Assembly: GCA_015039365.1 (NCBI GenBank)
Contig: WION01000032.1
Span: 62,001-126,000 of the forward strand
Source: Amanita rubescens
Taxonomy: Eukaryota > Basidiomycota > Agaricomycetes > Agaricales > Amanitaceae
DNA: 64,000 nt
Direction: 5' to 3'
Positions 35,901-47,762 of the stretch are shown here, in pieces. Each line of letters opens with the position of its first letter. The first letter of the stretch is position 1. The position numbers and the translations under genes are program-made. The notes below the pieces were generated by a model. It made no database searches and was not told the origin of the DNA. It saw only the letters and a program-made list of their open reading frames with translations.

Positions 35901-36720
35901 TGGTCTGATCCAAGCTTTGTTTTTCTTGAATTCATCACATCCACCTCAAGCTTCTCTGCCTCATCCCACCTTCCCTGCTTCTGGTATGTTGATGCCAGAT
36001 TGCCCATGCTGGTGAGAGTGGATGGGTGGTCTGATTCAAGATTTGTTTTGAATGCATTCATCACATCCATCTCAAGTGTCTCTGCCTCATCCCACCTTCC
36101 TTGATTTGTGTATATTGAGGCCAGATTGCCCATGCTGGTGAGAGCATCTGGGTGGTCTGATCCATGCTTTGTTTTGAATGCACTCATCACATCCATCTGA
36201 AGCTTCTCTGCCTCATCCCACCTTCCCTGATTCATGTATATGGATGCCAGCATTCCCACACTGATGAGAGTGTCTGGGTGGTCTAATCCAAGCTTTGTTT
36301 TTCTTGCATTCATCACATCTATCTCAAGCTTTTCTGCCTCATCCCACCTTCCTTGATTCCTGTATATGGATGCCAGCTTGCCCATACTGGTGAGAGTGTC
36401 TGAATGGTCTGATCCAAGGCGTTTTCTTTGTGTATTCATCACATCCTTCTCAAGCTTCTCTGCCTTATCCCAACTTCCCTTAATACTGTACATTGATGTC
36501 CATTTGCCCATGCTGGTGATCAGAGTTTCTGCCAGGCGGTGTTCCTTTGTTTTGATTCTATTAATCACATCCACCTGAAGCTTCTCTGCCTCATCCCACC
36601 TTCCCTGATTCCAGTATGTGGATGCTAGATTAGACATGCTAGTGAGAGTTCCTGAGTGATCCAATCCAAGCCCCCTTTTTCTTTCATCCACTGCAACATG
36701 TAATAATTGTTCTTCCTCAT
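32930..36720 (-). repeat. About 30 tandem 126-bp TPR coding repeats
   Basis: Each unit encodes 42 residues with the pattern NLASTYxNQGRWDEAEKL. Units differ at few positions, mainly in LQMDVMNAFKTK versus LEMDVMNSRKTK and in DHPDTL versus DHPSTL. In parts the two types alternate, giving a 252-bp higher-order period. Confidence 0.92.
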
Positions 36721-37249
36721 CCCAGCTCCCAGCACAATCAAATACAAATGCAAATCTTGCACACTCATCATCATAGTACTTGCTGTTCAACTTTAGGTCC
36801 AATGCATGCACAAAAATGGACCTAATGTGTGGTGCAAGTGATTGACAGAATTCATAATTATCAACCTTCTTGTCAGGGGTTATTGAACAGGACAACAGTG
36901 CTCTTGCTCTGTAATAGTGATCATTTACTTCTGCTTTTGGTATGGAGTTCCTACTCCAGGCATTTACTAATAGATGTGTGGAATACAGGTGATTATGACT
37001 CCTGACAAAAGAGAATGAGAGCAAAATCCGCATGCCATCTAGAAACTGTAATTTATCCCACTCTCCATCTTTTCCAATGAACACAGTTTCATCATCCAGC
37101 AAGCTCACTGATGATGAAAGATACATATCTTCCCAAATATATCTTCTCATGTAGTTCTCAGCAGCACTTTTGAATAATCCCTGTGGTATATTAGCATGAT
37201 CTAAAAAAGCAAAGATCCTCAAAAGCTTGATGGCACTTTGTGCTCCAAC

Positions 37250-37607
37250 TGTAAGGACGGTGATCCTAATTGGGACGGAGCCCGGGAACTAAGCCGCGGA
37301 CAGGGAAGGATGGAGTATAACGGAGTCCGGGACGTAGTGGGGAAAGGCTAGGCTTCAGCGTGCAAGCTGCGCCGTGCTAACGTACGTCTTGCCTAAACTT
37401 CTGGAGAACGCTCTGGAGTCCGGGATGGAGTCCGGGACCGGAGTCCGAAGGGCGAGCGGTCTGGATGAGGTCTTAGACAATGAAAGACAGGAGTCAATAC
37501 GAGTTGGGGCACAATCCAAGTCGATATTCGGACTACTGTATGAATACAAGTGAGGCCTTATATACGTAGTCCGACAAGGGGTTCTATGGCCGTGTTCTGG
37601 GCCTCCA
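37250..37607 (-). mobile_element. Putative solo LTR inserted in the NLR gene
   Basis: A GC-rich, CpG-containing block inside CpG-poor coding sequence. On the plus strand it starts TGTAAGGACGG and ends near GGCCTCCA. On the minus strand it has a TATA box (acgtatataaggcc, about 37553-37566) followed by a tail rich in cggactcc-like words. It reads as a Ty3/gypsy-type LTR in the same orientation as the host gene. No clear target-site duplication was found, so the borders are approximate. Confidence 0.6.
37553..37566 (-). promoter_or_regulatory. LTR-borne TATA box pointing into the TPR frame
   Basis: tatataagg on the minus strand lies about 330 bp before the intact 1448-codon TPR frame, with the same orientation. 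It could start a transcript for a TPR-only protein (inference). Confidence 0.4.
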
Positions 37608-38679
37608 CGATATGTAGTTTTGTGAAAATATCAACAGAGTTTGTGAACCTATCCTTTGCAGCTGCATCCTCCATCTTCTTCATGGAAATGTCCCATGTCC
37701 CATATGTAGAGGTTCCATAATCTGAAGCACCATCAAACCCTGGAGTATCCTCATTAACTCATTTTTGTATCTCACATACAATTCCAAATAACCATCAATG
37801 CTGCAACCACAGGAATGCATATATGCTCCTGCTTGGTCAATGGCAAGAGGGATTCCATCAAATTGCAACACAAGCTGCTGGGCTAGATGATAGATATCAT
37901 TGTCTGTGTCACCATCAAGCATGGCTGACTTTAAAAGCAAGGAAATAGCATCTTCATCTTCCATGCCATGAACCTCCATCGAGTTCTTGCTCAATGCAAA
38001 CCTCTTCAATCCAATATTCCTACTTGTTATGATAACATTTCCTCCATTTCCTGGTGGGAGGAAGTTCTCAACTACTGAGTGATGTCCATCTGCTCCATCA
38101 TACACCATCAAAAAGTTGGGCCTTTGAGAAATCCAATCAAGAGCAGATCTGGCTGAGGGTCTCCCATCTGGAGAAGTATTGTAGGTTGATGATATCTGTG
38201 TGAGTACAAATTCAACCCTTTTCTCTGAAGAAGCATCAATCCAGAATATGTCAGAGAACCTTGAATAGGTCAGTTGTTTTGAATTACTATACTATAATGT
38301 ATAAATTACTCACAAACCAGGATTTTCTTCAACAAATTTAAGGCAAATCTGTGTCTTGCCAATGCCACCTAAACCATGCAATAGGAAAATTTTCCTTTGT
38401 ACTTGAACTTGGGAGGTAAAATGGTCCTTCAGCTTCTGCAAGTACTTCTCTTGGCCTGTAAAGAAAGTACTAGAATGTTTGATAGGAGGTAAAGGGGGTA
38501 GATCAATGTTGGAAGGGTCTGCAAGATAGTAGTTGATCTATGAGTTTTCATTATTGACAAGATCCAAGTGAAAAAATGCTGAAATACAATACCTCTATGA
38601 ACTGGCTATCCATAACAACAACATTCTCATATCCAGCAAAGATACCAGTATTTGCTACCTGAGGTGGATCTGTTGACAT

Positions 38680-41553
38680 GGTGATCACAGTCTATCAAAG
38701 AATCGTGTATGGAATTGGGAATTATGGCCGGAAGTGAGGTTACCTGATGTTGTGCAATGAACAATGTGTCCAAGTGGCGGTTGAGAAGAAAGGAAGCCAA
38801 ATGTCACATGTCACATGTTCCAGTCTCTTCCCGGCGCGGATCCAGCCGAGACCACGGCGATACGCAAGACATCCAAGCAGCGCACGGCAATTCACGAAAC
38901 ATCTCCGGTTCGGGTGAGGCAACGGCTACACGCGAGACACCTAAGCAGGCGTTTCCCGCTGAAGCAGCGGCGATACGCGAGACAAGAGACACGGCAACGG
39001 CAATTTGCAAGATTGGCCAGCAATATCGGCCCTCTCCTATGGCCGATAGCGCAGGCTGGCCTCGGACCCTGCCACGACTCACGAGAAGCGGTGGCCCACA
39101 ACTGACAAAGTCATGTACTAACTTGTCCGCTTAAACGGCGGTAATTACCAGATCGTCACAATACTATCCTGGCTACCAAGCCGCAAGCGTTTCTCTCCCT
39201 TCACTGCCCCGGTTGCTGACGGTACCAGCCCAGACGACTACGCCGAGTGTACGAGCCCAACAGCGGCCTCCCTGGGCGACCTGCGCAACGTGTCGCGTAG
39301 GACCTGATCCAAATCTGTCTTCCTCGGGCTCGTCAAACTCGCCAGCCAGTGTTTCATCCCTCCGAGAAAAGGAATGGATACATTGCCTCCAAGCGAGAGC
39401 TCGATGTTCACATGCATCTTTACCTTGGTGAGAATTGCCTGGTACCCCTTCATGTTACACCGGATCTTAGTTAACTACGCGTGCTTGTAGTAATTTGTGG
39501 ATGGACATTCCAGACAAGAACAAAGACCACAGGGCACGGAAATCAAGCTCCATCATCAACGGAATGGCTCCTGCATCTGTTGCCACCACTGCTTCCGCCG
39601 CAGATGCCAACTTCGTCCTGCTATCCCGCCGCAACCCTGGTGCTCGGCACATATCTTATTTCAGCTACGCATCGTTTTTATGATGGAAATGAAGACCAGC
39701 TCCCACATGGATGCCAACTTCGTCCCGCTCTCAGCCTCCCATTTCGACAACCCCAATGCAGATTAGTATAATACAACCGACGACGTTACGTCGGAACGGT
39801 CAACAACGATTATATTCTGATGTTCCTACGTTTACAGTGCCTTAGCAAGTTATGTTTCCCAAGCTAGGCGGACGTGGATTACCTATGCAAGGGTCGATTG
39901 ATTGCTAGATCTCGCTGGGATCGACGTTTCCTTCTCTGCCGTCTACCTAGCGGGACAGTTCCCGGGCCAACAGCAAGATTCTATAGTGGTTCTGGTCGAC
40001 TCGCGGTGATGCTTTTCAGCACTTTTCAGTCCCACCTCGTTTTACCAAATCAAGTTCAGGTCTCATATTTTCATTTCAAGGGCGAGTCTCGGAACCGTGT
40101 CCATTGATGCTAGCTATTGTAATGTGGGACACATTGGATGACAGTTTTATTTTGCCCCTGTCCCTAGTGTTCGATAATTATATGATAATAATAATTCTGC
40201 GGGTAAAAGAAGGTGGAGGACATACGTTCAGGTGCATGTCTATTTCAGGATCACATCATCGGTTCGTCTTCACCGGTAATATTGGTGATTGTCATTTGAG
40301 TTAGCTTGTGTCTAGAAGCGAGGGCGGATGGAAAGAAGGATGCTGAATTTAAGATTCATGCCACTGGCACAGCGGAAATCCTGCACCATTCCTTTTCAGA
40401 CCCGAACAGAGGGATTGGAGAATAAAACGCGCCACAGCTGAAGAATGCAACTATCTAAACAAAAACAGACCCTCCGGATGCGTCTACGAAGTTCGATGGT
40501 CGACGGCCAGGGCTCTGCACCAAAATGTGTTTCGTAAAGCTCCAATAACCTGTTATTGCTTCCGGAACCAGAGGTTGTCACCTTCTAACTATATCAGAGA
40601 TAGCGTAGGGTGGATTGAAGGTGTTTGAAAATTTGACGGACCGGAAATGCTCGTCTCCGAATCAGTGCATTACGATCGAATCCACGACTCGGTGCTTCAT
40701 GGCCTGCGCGGTCCTTATTTGATGTCGGTAGTAAGAGGCTGGCAAGAATGAGATCGCGAATTGGAGACCGACGAACCTAGTCGACAACTGCACGGTTGAC
40801 ATCTAACCGATGTTCGCGCGCTCGCAGCGATACTACTTATTAATTTTCTTCGAGTCCTCTTCTTCCGCTCCACCGATTCTCATTCCTTCACCTACGAGTG
40901 TGACTATATTACCTAAAATAAACGATGCAACTCACTCAAGGAGCACTCCAGGATCATAACACAATCAAGTTCGTTCACCAAAATCCTGCACCACCACCAC
41001 CATCAACCATGCCACGCTCAACGAAACCACATGCCTCAAATACGCCTCGCACCGAACATCGATCAAAGATCGATGATTAATGTGACCAGGTTGTGAAGAG
41101 TTCGCCCTTTTCTTCCCCGAGTCATGGCTCCTAAGGTCATGGCATCGTCGTTCCACCTGCGCAGAAGCATGAAAGCCGAAATAACGGATAGCATCATATT
41201 CCGTGTCCAGAACCGCATTGCCTCGCGGACTCGGCGTGTCGGTACGGCATCACATTGGCCGATATTTGGCAATATCCTGTGAAACAAACTAACACTTTTG
41301 GTCGTCTGACACGCAATGTTAGGTTTATTTCTAATATGATCTCGCAATGTCGGACCGTATTGCGTCGTTAATAGCGTTGGAGTTCTCTGACAAGTTCATC
41401 AGTATGAGCCTGGGCTTCTTTACTCCCAACGGACTTGTGAGTCAGCGGGTGAGTCAGCCACTGAGTGTAAACAAGAGCATACAAAGGTCGCCCTTGTCCT
41501 GGCCACCGGAGCTGAGCGACGACGAGTCTTTGTTTTCTTTCTCCTCCAGCGCA
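38680..41553. other. Intergenic region, no supported gene
   Basis: At 38820-39020 there are imperfect repeats of a cggcgatacgc(a/g)agac word. At 39600-39740 a gatgccaacttcgtcc word occurs twice. The ORFs overlap on several frames and match nothing known. Normal CpG content returns at about 38750. The region just left of 41554 probably holds the promoter of the MYND gene. Confidence 0.45.
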
Positions 41554-44500
41554 ATGCGCGAGTCAAACTTTGCTTTTCCAGCGCAGAATAAGGCATGTGT
41601 CTGTATAAACTCTCAGTTATATGACAGGCGAGGTGCGTATTTTATTCTGCATTTTTGCATTCTAACCTGATCCTGATAAATGACCTCAACAGCGCTCGAC
41701 ACAACCGCGCCGCTGCCACTCACCAACTCTTTGCAACATCTGCAATACCTCACCTCGACATCCCCAAGGATACGAGAAATCATGACGATGGATGGCGGGC
41801 TTGAGCGCCTCATTACCATGCTTTGGGATTTTTGCCTCTCCCCACCCCCACCAGAGAATCCTACTGTCGTTTACGGCCTTACTCCTTCCGGATACCACCC
41901 GCAAAAACTGGCGCCAACACTAAATCCGACAAATTTCGACAAACACGCTGCATACCGTTTTTCCTTGGCCTTTCAGTGTGTCGTCAACATCGGTGTGCGG
42001 GGGAGTGAGCCGATTAGGAGCCGCGTTGTCCAAGCCGGTGCTTTGGATGTGGTTGGTTGCGTTCTCGAGGCCTGGCTCGCCAGTAAAGGGTTTGCCATTG
42101 GTCCTAGCTCCAGTGCGACTGGTATCCCTCGCGAGTCTCGAGAACAGCGACAGGCTCGAAGATTGGCCCAGGCGGAGCAAAGACAACGGGAGGAAGCAGC
42201 CGCTCTGGCTCGTGCGCTTCAGAGACAAGTTCAATACGAGCAACTACAGCAACGATTGTTGAATGAACAGATTAGGCTACAACGTCTCCGGAACGTACAG
42301 GCGATCACGATCGAAGGACCATTTGTCGTACGTACTTACTTTTTTCATTGTTTGGAACTCAACTAACAGCTCCTAGGACGAGTTTATGGACTTGCCACCC
42401 CACCGAACCCGCACACGACCCACTCCGGCTATCACAGGAGGAAGGCAGGGCCCCAACAGCAGTAGTGACAGCGAACCCGGAACCGATGCTTCCATCACCA
42501 CCGTTGGTTCCGCCGTCATTGTCAACGTTGTCCGAGATCGCAGCGGAACTATTGTTGCTCGGCCAGCGTGGGACGAACCGGCCCTTCCCTCTCCAATGCG
42601 CAACACCACCCAACGCCATACTCACGCCACTCCCCACGGTCTCCTCAGTGACACCCGACCTCAGCAGGCTTCTCTCGCGTCAGAATACAGACGCGACACC
42701 CCCTCCCCTTCCGCTTCCACCGACACTTCCCGCGCTGAGACGGAAACCGAGGACGAGCCCGAACACGACGCAGATGGCGACATCAACATGAACCGGATCT
42801 CCCGATCGCGCCTTGCAAACCGTAGCACCAGTACCGCCACTCCCCGCCGCGGCGATCGACATCTGCATATCAACGCTGCCCTGAACGCTGGCCAGAGACC
42901 TCAGCTGGATTTGCCCGTATACCCTCACAGCCACCCGTTGAGCTCGGGATCTACACCCGCGTCAGCATCCGCATCTCCCTCTCCGGAACGTACTGCTCCT
43001 GCGGGGATGCGCAATACTACTCGCCAGCCACGATTTGGACCTCTCGGTGACCGGGCTGCGGCATTAGCTGGTGTAGGTGACCGCGACGCACACATCATCA
43101 TTTCCGATGCTGCCAGTAGTACGGGCGTCGTTGGCGAAAGCTTGAACATGGCTATGGGCGTCGGAGTGGAAGGTGTCGGCGTAGCGGGTGTTGAAGATGG
43201 AATGGAGAGTTTGCAAGCCAATGACGATTTTGCGATGGGTGCTCCCCCGGGTGCGCCCGGTGCGATCGTTCTGGATACGGCGAGTGTGGGTATTGTGGAT
43301 GAAAGTGGGGAGGGGACGACGCCGAGGAACTTTTTGGGAGAGGAAGATGGGAGGATGGGTGGGTTGTTGGATTCGAATTCGACGCCGAGAGCTGGTGTGG
43401 TGGATTTGCCTGATATGGTGCCGATGTCTGCGGGTGGTTTGCAGAGGGATGTGACTGTTCGTGCTCGTCGGGCTTCCGCGGGCGAGGGATCGTCTTCTGC
43501 TATGTCTGCCGCTGCTGCTGCTGCCTCTACGTCCCGCGCTGCGTTTGATGCAGAGTCTGTTGCTCCTGCGAGTGGAACGGGTATGAATGTGGATTCGGAT
43601 ATTCAAACGCAAACCGCTCACCGCGCCGTGTCTGCCCCGGAAATGGCTGCTGCTGCGTCCAGTGCAAGTACTGCCACGAATGCGAGCGTAAGTGGAGCCA
43701 ACGGTCACGGTGTTGCTGTTGGAGTGGCCTCTACTCTCCCTCCGGGACCGTACAAGGACGAAGACGTTCTACTTGGCCTGCAACTGCTTGCGTATCTCAG
43801 CAAGTACCCGCATGTCCGGCAGGCTTTCTATAAACCCCGGGCGTCATTCCATCCCGCCTCTCTTGGCTTGCACCAGGCGAACGCTACGCGCCAGACCGAA
43901 CCGGGCATGTTATCTGCCAGAGAAAGAGAGAAGCAGAGGGAAACCGCACATCCATCCGCAACGGGACTCACCATCAACACAAACCATGGATTCTTTAGGG
44001 CGTTGGCAGGACGAGGAAGGGCCGCGTTGAATTCCGCGGGTTTGGGCGGCGCTCATGCTGGAGCGAGTTCGACTGGAGCTGCGGCAACTAGTTCCGCTGC
44101 TGCTGCGGCCACCACCACCGCTGCTACTGCGAACCCGCAGCCAAGGCAAACGAACGTTTTTTCGCTAGTGGAACGGTTTACATTCAAACCTAGTTCGAAC
44201 GAGGCTGATTTATTGAACCCACCTCCGAGGCTCCCGGCTGAGATTCAGTATTGGGCTGGTGTGATCATGCGCAATGCATGTAGGAAGGATGATAGTCGAG
44301 GGGGGATAAGGCAATGTGCAAACAGTAGGTTTTTCCTTTGGGTTTTGGAGGATGGATGCTAATGAATAACGCAACGTAGTGCTTTGTGGACGTTGGGAAC
44401 AGTACCCGCGAGAGTTTGCCAAGTGTCGAAGATGCCGCAAGGCCAAGTACTGTGGAAAAGAATGTCAGAGTACCGCGTGGAGTGAAGGTCACCGATTCTG

Positions 44501-45101
44501 GTGCAGCGCGAGGGATACGGATGAAGATGGAGGTGATAGGGACCGAGAAGGACATCATCGACCTGATTCTGCGCATCAACTTCAGGCTCATATGCAAGTT
44601 ATGGATGAAACTGGCGAGATTCGGGTTATTCCTAATGGGGACAATGCGGCCGTGCATGGACTCGGCACCGGCATTGGTGCTTCTCAAGTTTCGCCGAGAG
44701 CAGAGAGAGCGGCGAGGAGAGAGAGGGAAAGGGATAGGAGGTTAAGGGAGCTTGGCCATGATATCGCTCAACGACCGCATGGGTTCGTGGTCGACCCAAT
44801 GTATGTGCCCGTCACCATTGCTCGACGCGCGGTTCTCCTACAAGCTGCACAAACACACTTGGTCCCGATTTCCCCTACCGATCCTCTTCAGAGAACTGGG
44901 CCGGTAGCCGGACCTTCGGGTGTCATGATGACGGAAGCGGCTGTGCAGCACCAGCAGAGGTTGCAGGACCATCATCATAGGATCGTGGATTCTGATTGGT
45001 TGTATGTCGCTCCACCTCGCGCTCAGACCGAGGCGGGACCTTCGCGGAACTCGTGGCACGCCGACGTTTCAGGAGATGAGTCTGACATGATATTGGGTTG
45101 A
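41554..45101 (+). CDS. MYND zinc-finger protein, MUB1/samB-like
   Basis: Exons 41554-41632, 41693-42327, 42377-44324 and 44380-45101 give 1127 residues. The N-terminus starts MRESNFAFPAQNKACVCINS, followed by an armadillo-like segment (LQHLQYLTSTSPRIREIMTM, then LAFQCVVNIGV) shared with fungal MUB1/samB proteins. A Gln/Arg-rich helix (about residues 190-235) and a long low-complexity region rich in Ala, Ser, Thr and Gly (about 240-820) follow. The MYND finger is near residues 885-930 (CANMLCG, CRRCRKAKYCGKEC, HRFWC). Its codons cross the last intron. In yeast, Mub1 works with the Ubr2 ligase to degrade Rpn4, and samB homologues affect fungal morphogenesis; the role here is inferred from likeness. 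The start follows the conserved N-terminus. A conserved-type gene, not part of the accessory block. Confidence 0.9.
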
Positions 45102-45856
45102 AAAAAAAAGGTGTGTGTGTATTCGTTCCTTCTTCGAATATAGACTTTCTTACTGGGGGGCGCAGTTTTAAGTACTATCGCAAGGACTTTTTGGAAGACG
45201 ACGACCTGTTTTCTTCCTCCCCACATGCACACGCACAACTAAATGATTACTACTCGTTATCCTCCTTCTTCTCTTTTCCCCGCCCATAATGCATCCTCCT
45301 CAAATATCAACGCTCATTAACCCCATTGTATAGCAGTTACCCCTCCCTCCCCGTTGCCTCCTCTTCATCCTCATACCGGTCGCACATATCGTTGTTATGC
45401 CATTCCCTATTCTAGACCTGTGCTGTATCATTCATACTTTCTTCAGAGTAGTTAACATCGTATTTTTTTGTCTTGATTTGTTGGGTTTGTGACTCCCGAC
45501 TTGTCATCTGCTAACCTAACGGAGGTGGTTCAATATTACGTCGTGGAAAAGTATTTACTGATTGAGATATGTTTACTCATTTTGCCTTCGTCACAAACAC
45601 CCACCCGACGATATCCATTACTTAAGCTACTTGATAACAGCCAGGAGATACTTATGCCCGAGTCGTGCGTTATTCAAAATTACTAAAGTAAGAGTATTTT
45701 AGGTGGGGACGAATACTGATGATCGTCTATGCAGTTGATCAACACCCGGCGGGTATTCATCTTCGGCGGTGGCAGCCTCGAGGTTGAAAATGGCGCATCC
45801 CCATTTGTTTTTCTCTCTGCTTTTAAAAGAACGGATGGTTATCCGTTCACTTAGCA
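45102..45856. other. Intergenic region
   Basis: Pyrimidine-rich 3' UTR-like sequence of the MYND gene, followed by the promoter region of the hydrolase. No ORF is supported. Confidence 0.5.
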
Positions 45857-47071
45857 ATGGCTCCCATTCTCAACCGTGACACTATCGTCGTCAATGACTC
45901 CGAGCCGGGTGTACAGTTTGCTTATACGGATACGGGCCCGCCCTCTCAGTCGTCTTATATCACGATAGTGGCTATCCATGGAATGGCGTTTTGTTCTCGT
46001 ACGTTTCCGGTATCGACGACAATTACGTTATCGACGTGCTAACGCAACGGCAGCGGTGTTCAAAAGAGTTCAAAACGTCGCTATCAAACAAGGAGTACGT
46101 TTCGTTGCTCTCAATCGACGGAATTATCCTGGTAGTACGCCCTACACGCCAGAGGAAATCAACGCACTCCTTAATGGGACTAAGGAACAGAGGGATGGGT
46201 GGCATAAGGATCGTGGTCATGAGGTTGGGGTGTTTATTTACAAGTTGATCGAGAAGGGGGGTATTCCGCCTATTTCTGCTGATCGAAAGACAGGTGGGAT
46301 CGTGATACATGGGTGGTCCGCCGGAGCGGGTGATGCGAGTGCTATGATTGCGTATGCTGATACGTTACCGGAGGACGTTCGTTCACGTCTAGCGTTGTAT
46401 ATGCGTGCGTTGATTATACAAGGTGCGTCTTTGCATAACTTGAATTCAACCTCGGTTGCTGATATCCTCGTTACAGACTCACATTCAGTCATGTTTGGCG
46501 CTTCGCCTGACCCAACCGAACATTCACCCCTCATCGACGAACAATTATCTCCGGAAGGCCGGCTTTTGAAGTTTTATAGCTGGGTTACTGGGTATTTCAA
46601 ACATGGGGATATCAGCACCCAAGACGTTGGTGTCCTTTCTGGAGTGGAGCCTTCAGATATTCGACCACTTTCGATTGATAATATGACGGCGGAAGAACAA
46701 AAGGAGATTATATATGCGGGTAAAGAAACGGAGTATGAACTTCCGTATATGCTCCTTTCGAAGGAACAGTTCTACTACGCGTATCGTACGGCGTTTATGG
46801 GGGATAGCGTCAGGACGCTCTTTCCGGGTTTCAAAGCATCGTTTTTGGCAGGGGAGCTCTCGCCTGCTTTTGGAATTCGTGCGTATTGGTTGTTGGGGAA
46901 TGATTTGAAGGAAAGTGGGAAATCCTTTGGTGTCAGGCTCGTTCCAGATTCAAATCATTTCGTGAGTTTTTTTAAAAATTAGGTTTATAGTGGAGAGGAT
47001 TGATCGTTATGTTGTAGCTTCATTGGGATGATCCGGAGGAGGCGCTGAAGATTTATCTTGAGTGCTCGTGA
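45857..47071 (+). CDS. Alpha/beta hydrolase fold protein, 367 residues
   Basis: Exons 45857-45998, 46054-46961 and 47018-47071 join in frame. An HG oxyanion-type motif (IVAIHGMAF) is near residues 36-44, and a NRRNYPGSTPY strand-loop follows. The nucleophile elbow is GWSAGAG (Ser in GxSxG), preceded by GGIVIH. A C-terminal PDSNHFLHWDDPEEAL gives the likely catalytic His, with its codon context rejoined across the last intron. No signal peptide or membrane segment is seen, so an intracellular enzyme is expected. The substrate is unknown; the family includes many uncharacterised fungal esterases or epoxide-hydrolase-like proteins. A broken second copy lies at 50324-50845, on the other side of the pseudokinase gene. 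Confidence 0.87.
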
Positions 47072-47762
47072 GCGTTGAACTCAATAGGGTGTATCATGAC
47101 GGCAGGACGTAGTAATCCAATGTATTATGACAGACTGTGCAAATGGACGTAACACTAACAGCTACGGAAGTGATCAAGTCATCGCTGCGGCCAGGGTACA
47201 TCCACACAGCCAATGATTTCAACAATAGGCATGACGTACTGTTACGCACCTTTCATAACAAAGCGGAAGAACGCAATGCCACGTTTTCGGAAATTTCCAT
47301 CATCACCTTGTTTTCGAACGTGATTCTGAACATCCTTGTCAACTTTGTGGCAGCTTTGGTATGACACGCACTTCGTTGTCGTATATTATAACCACAACTC
47401 GGCAACTTCCGCTGACGACATTTTTGTCCTCGGCACTGCCCGCAGAACCTCGCAATAATAGGTTCATCGATGTGATTCACGCTTCCAGTCAAACGGTACC
47501 TTGATAAGGAAAGAGGGACATCCAGTCACTATCATTGCCATGGCTGTGTACAAGCGCACTTGGGGATAAGGCGGTTCGTCACACAAAGTACAAAAGACTT
47601 CCAGTGCGCGTAAGCGTTTATTCACTGAATATAGATTTCGATCAATGACTCGTTCGCTTTGTAGCCGCATCAGATCCTTTTCACAGCGATGCAATCAAGG
47701 CGCCACGTCCTATGTTATAAAGATGAGGCACCGAACTTTGCCACCCCCTTCAGTAAACTACC
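47072..47762. other. Intergenic region
   Basis: Between the hydrolase and the pseudokinase gene. Short ORFs only; a tatgttataaag TATA-like stretch at about 47711-47722 precedes the next ATG by about 45 bp. Confidence 0.45.

Larger units (their letters stand above)
32876..38679 (-). pseudogene. NB-ARC/TPR NLR-like protein, interrupted by a frameshift and an LTR insertion
   Basis: STAND NTPase of fungal NLR type (NB-ARC plus kinesin-light-chain-like TPRs), a class tied to non-self recognition. Minus-strand exons are 38593-38679, 38314-38537 and from 38259 down. The N-terminus is a short motif (GIFAGYENVVVMDSQFIE). The P-loop is LLHGLGGIGKTQ, Walker B FLMVYDGAD, sensor NVIITSRN and GLPL-like GIPLAIDQAGAYM. 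Near 37745 one base appears missing: NELMR continues in a shifted frame as PGFDGASDYGTSTYGTWDIS. At 37250-37607 a GC-rich element separates IFTKLH from VGAQSAIKLLRIFAFLDH. After it a 1448-codon frame (32876-37222) is fully open and contains about 30 TPR units of 42 residues (consensus GRWDEAEKLQMDVMNAFKTK). The gene is CpG-poor. It could be a recent pseudogene, or the frameshift could be an assembly error. Confidence 0.85.

Noticed and set aside
33858..36578. Plus-strand ORFs across the TPR array
   Set aside because: Exact antisense shadows of the repeat units on the minus strand.
32930..36720. CRISPR-like array
   Set aside because: The regular 126-bp period is coding TPR repeats without unique spacers, in a eukaryote.
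38521..38536. Splice acceptor at cttgcag|ACCC in the TPR NLR
   Set aside because: Wrong phase; the acceptor 19 bases earlier (catag|ATCAAC) gives the continuous frame INYYLADPSNIDLPP.
43064..43708. 214-codon minus-strand ORF
   Set aside because: Antisense to the low-complexity part of the MYND gene, whose frame and splice sites are consistent.
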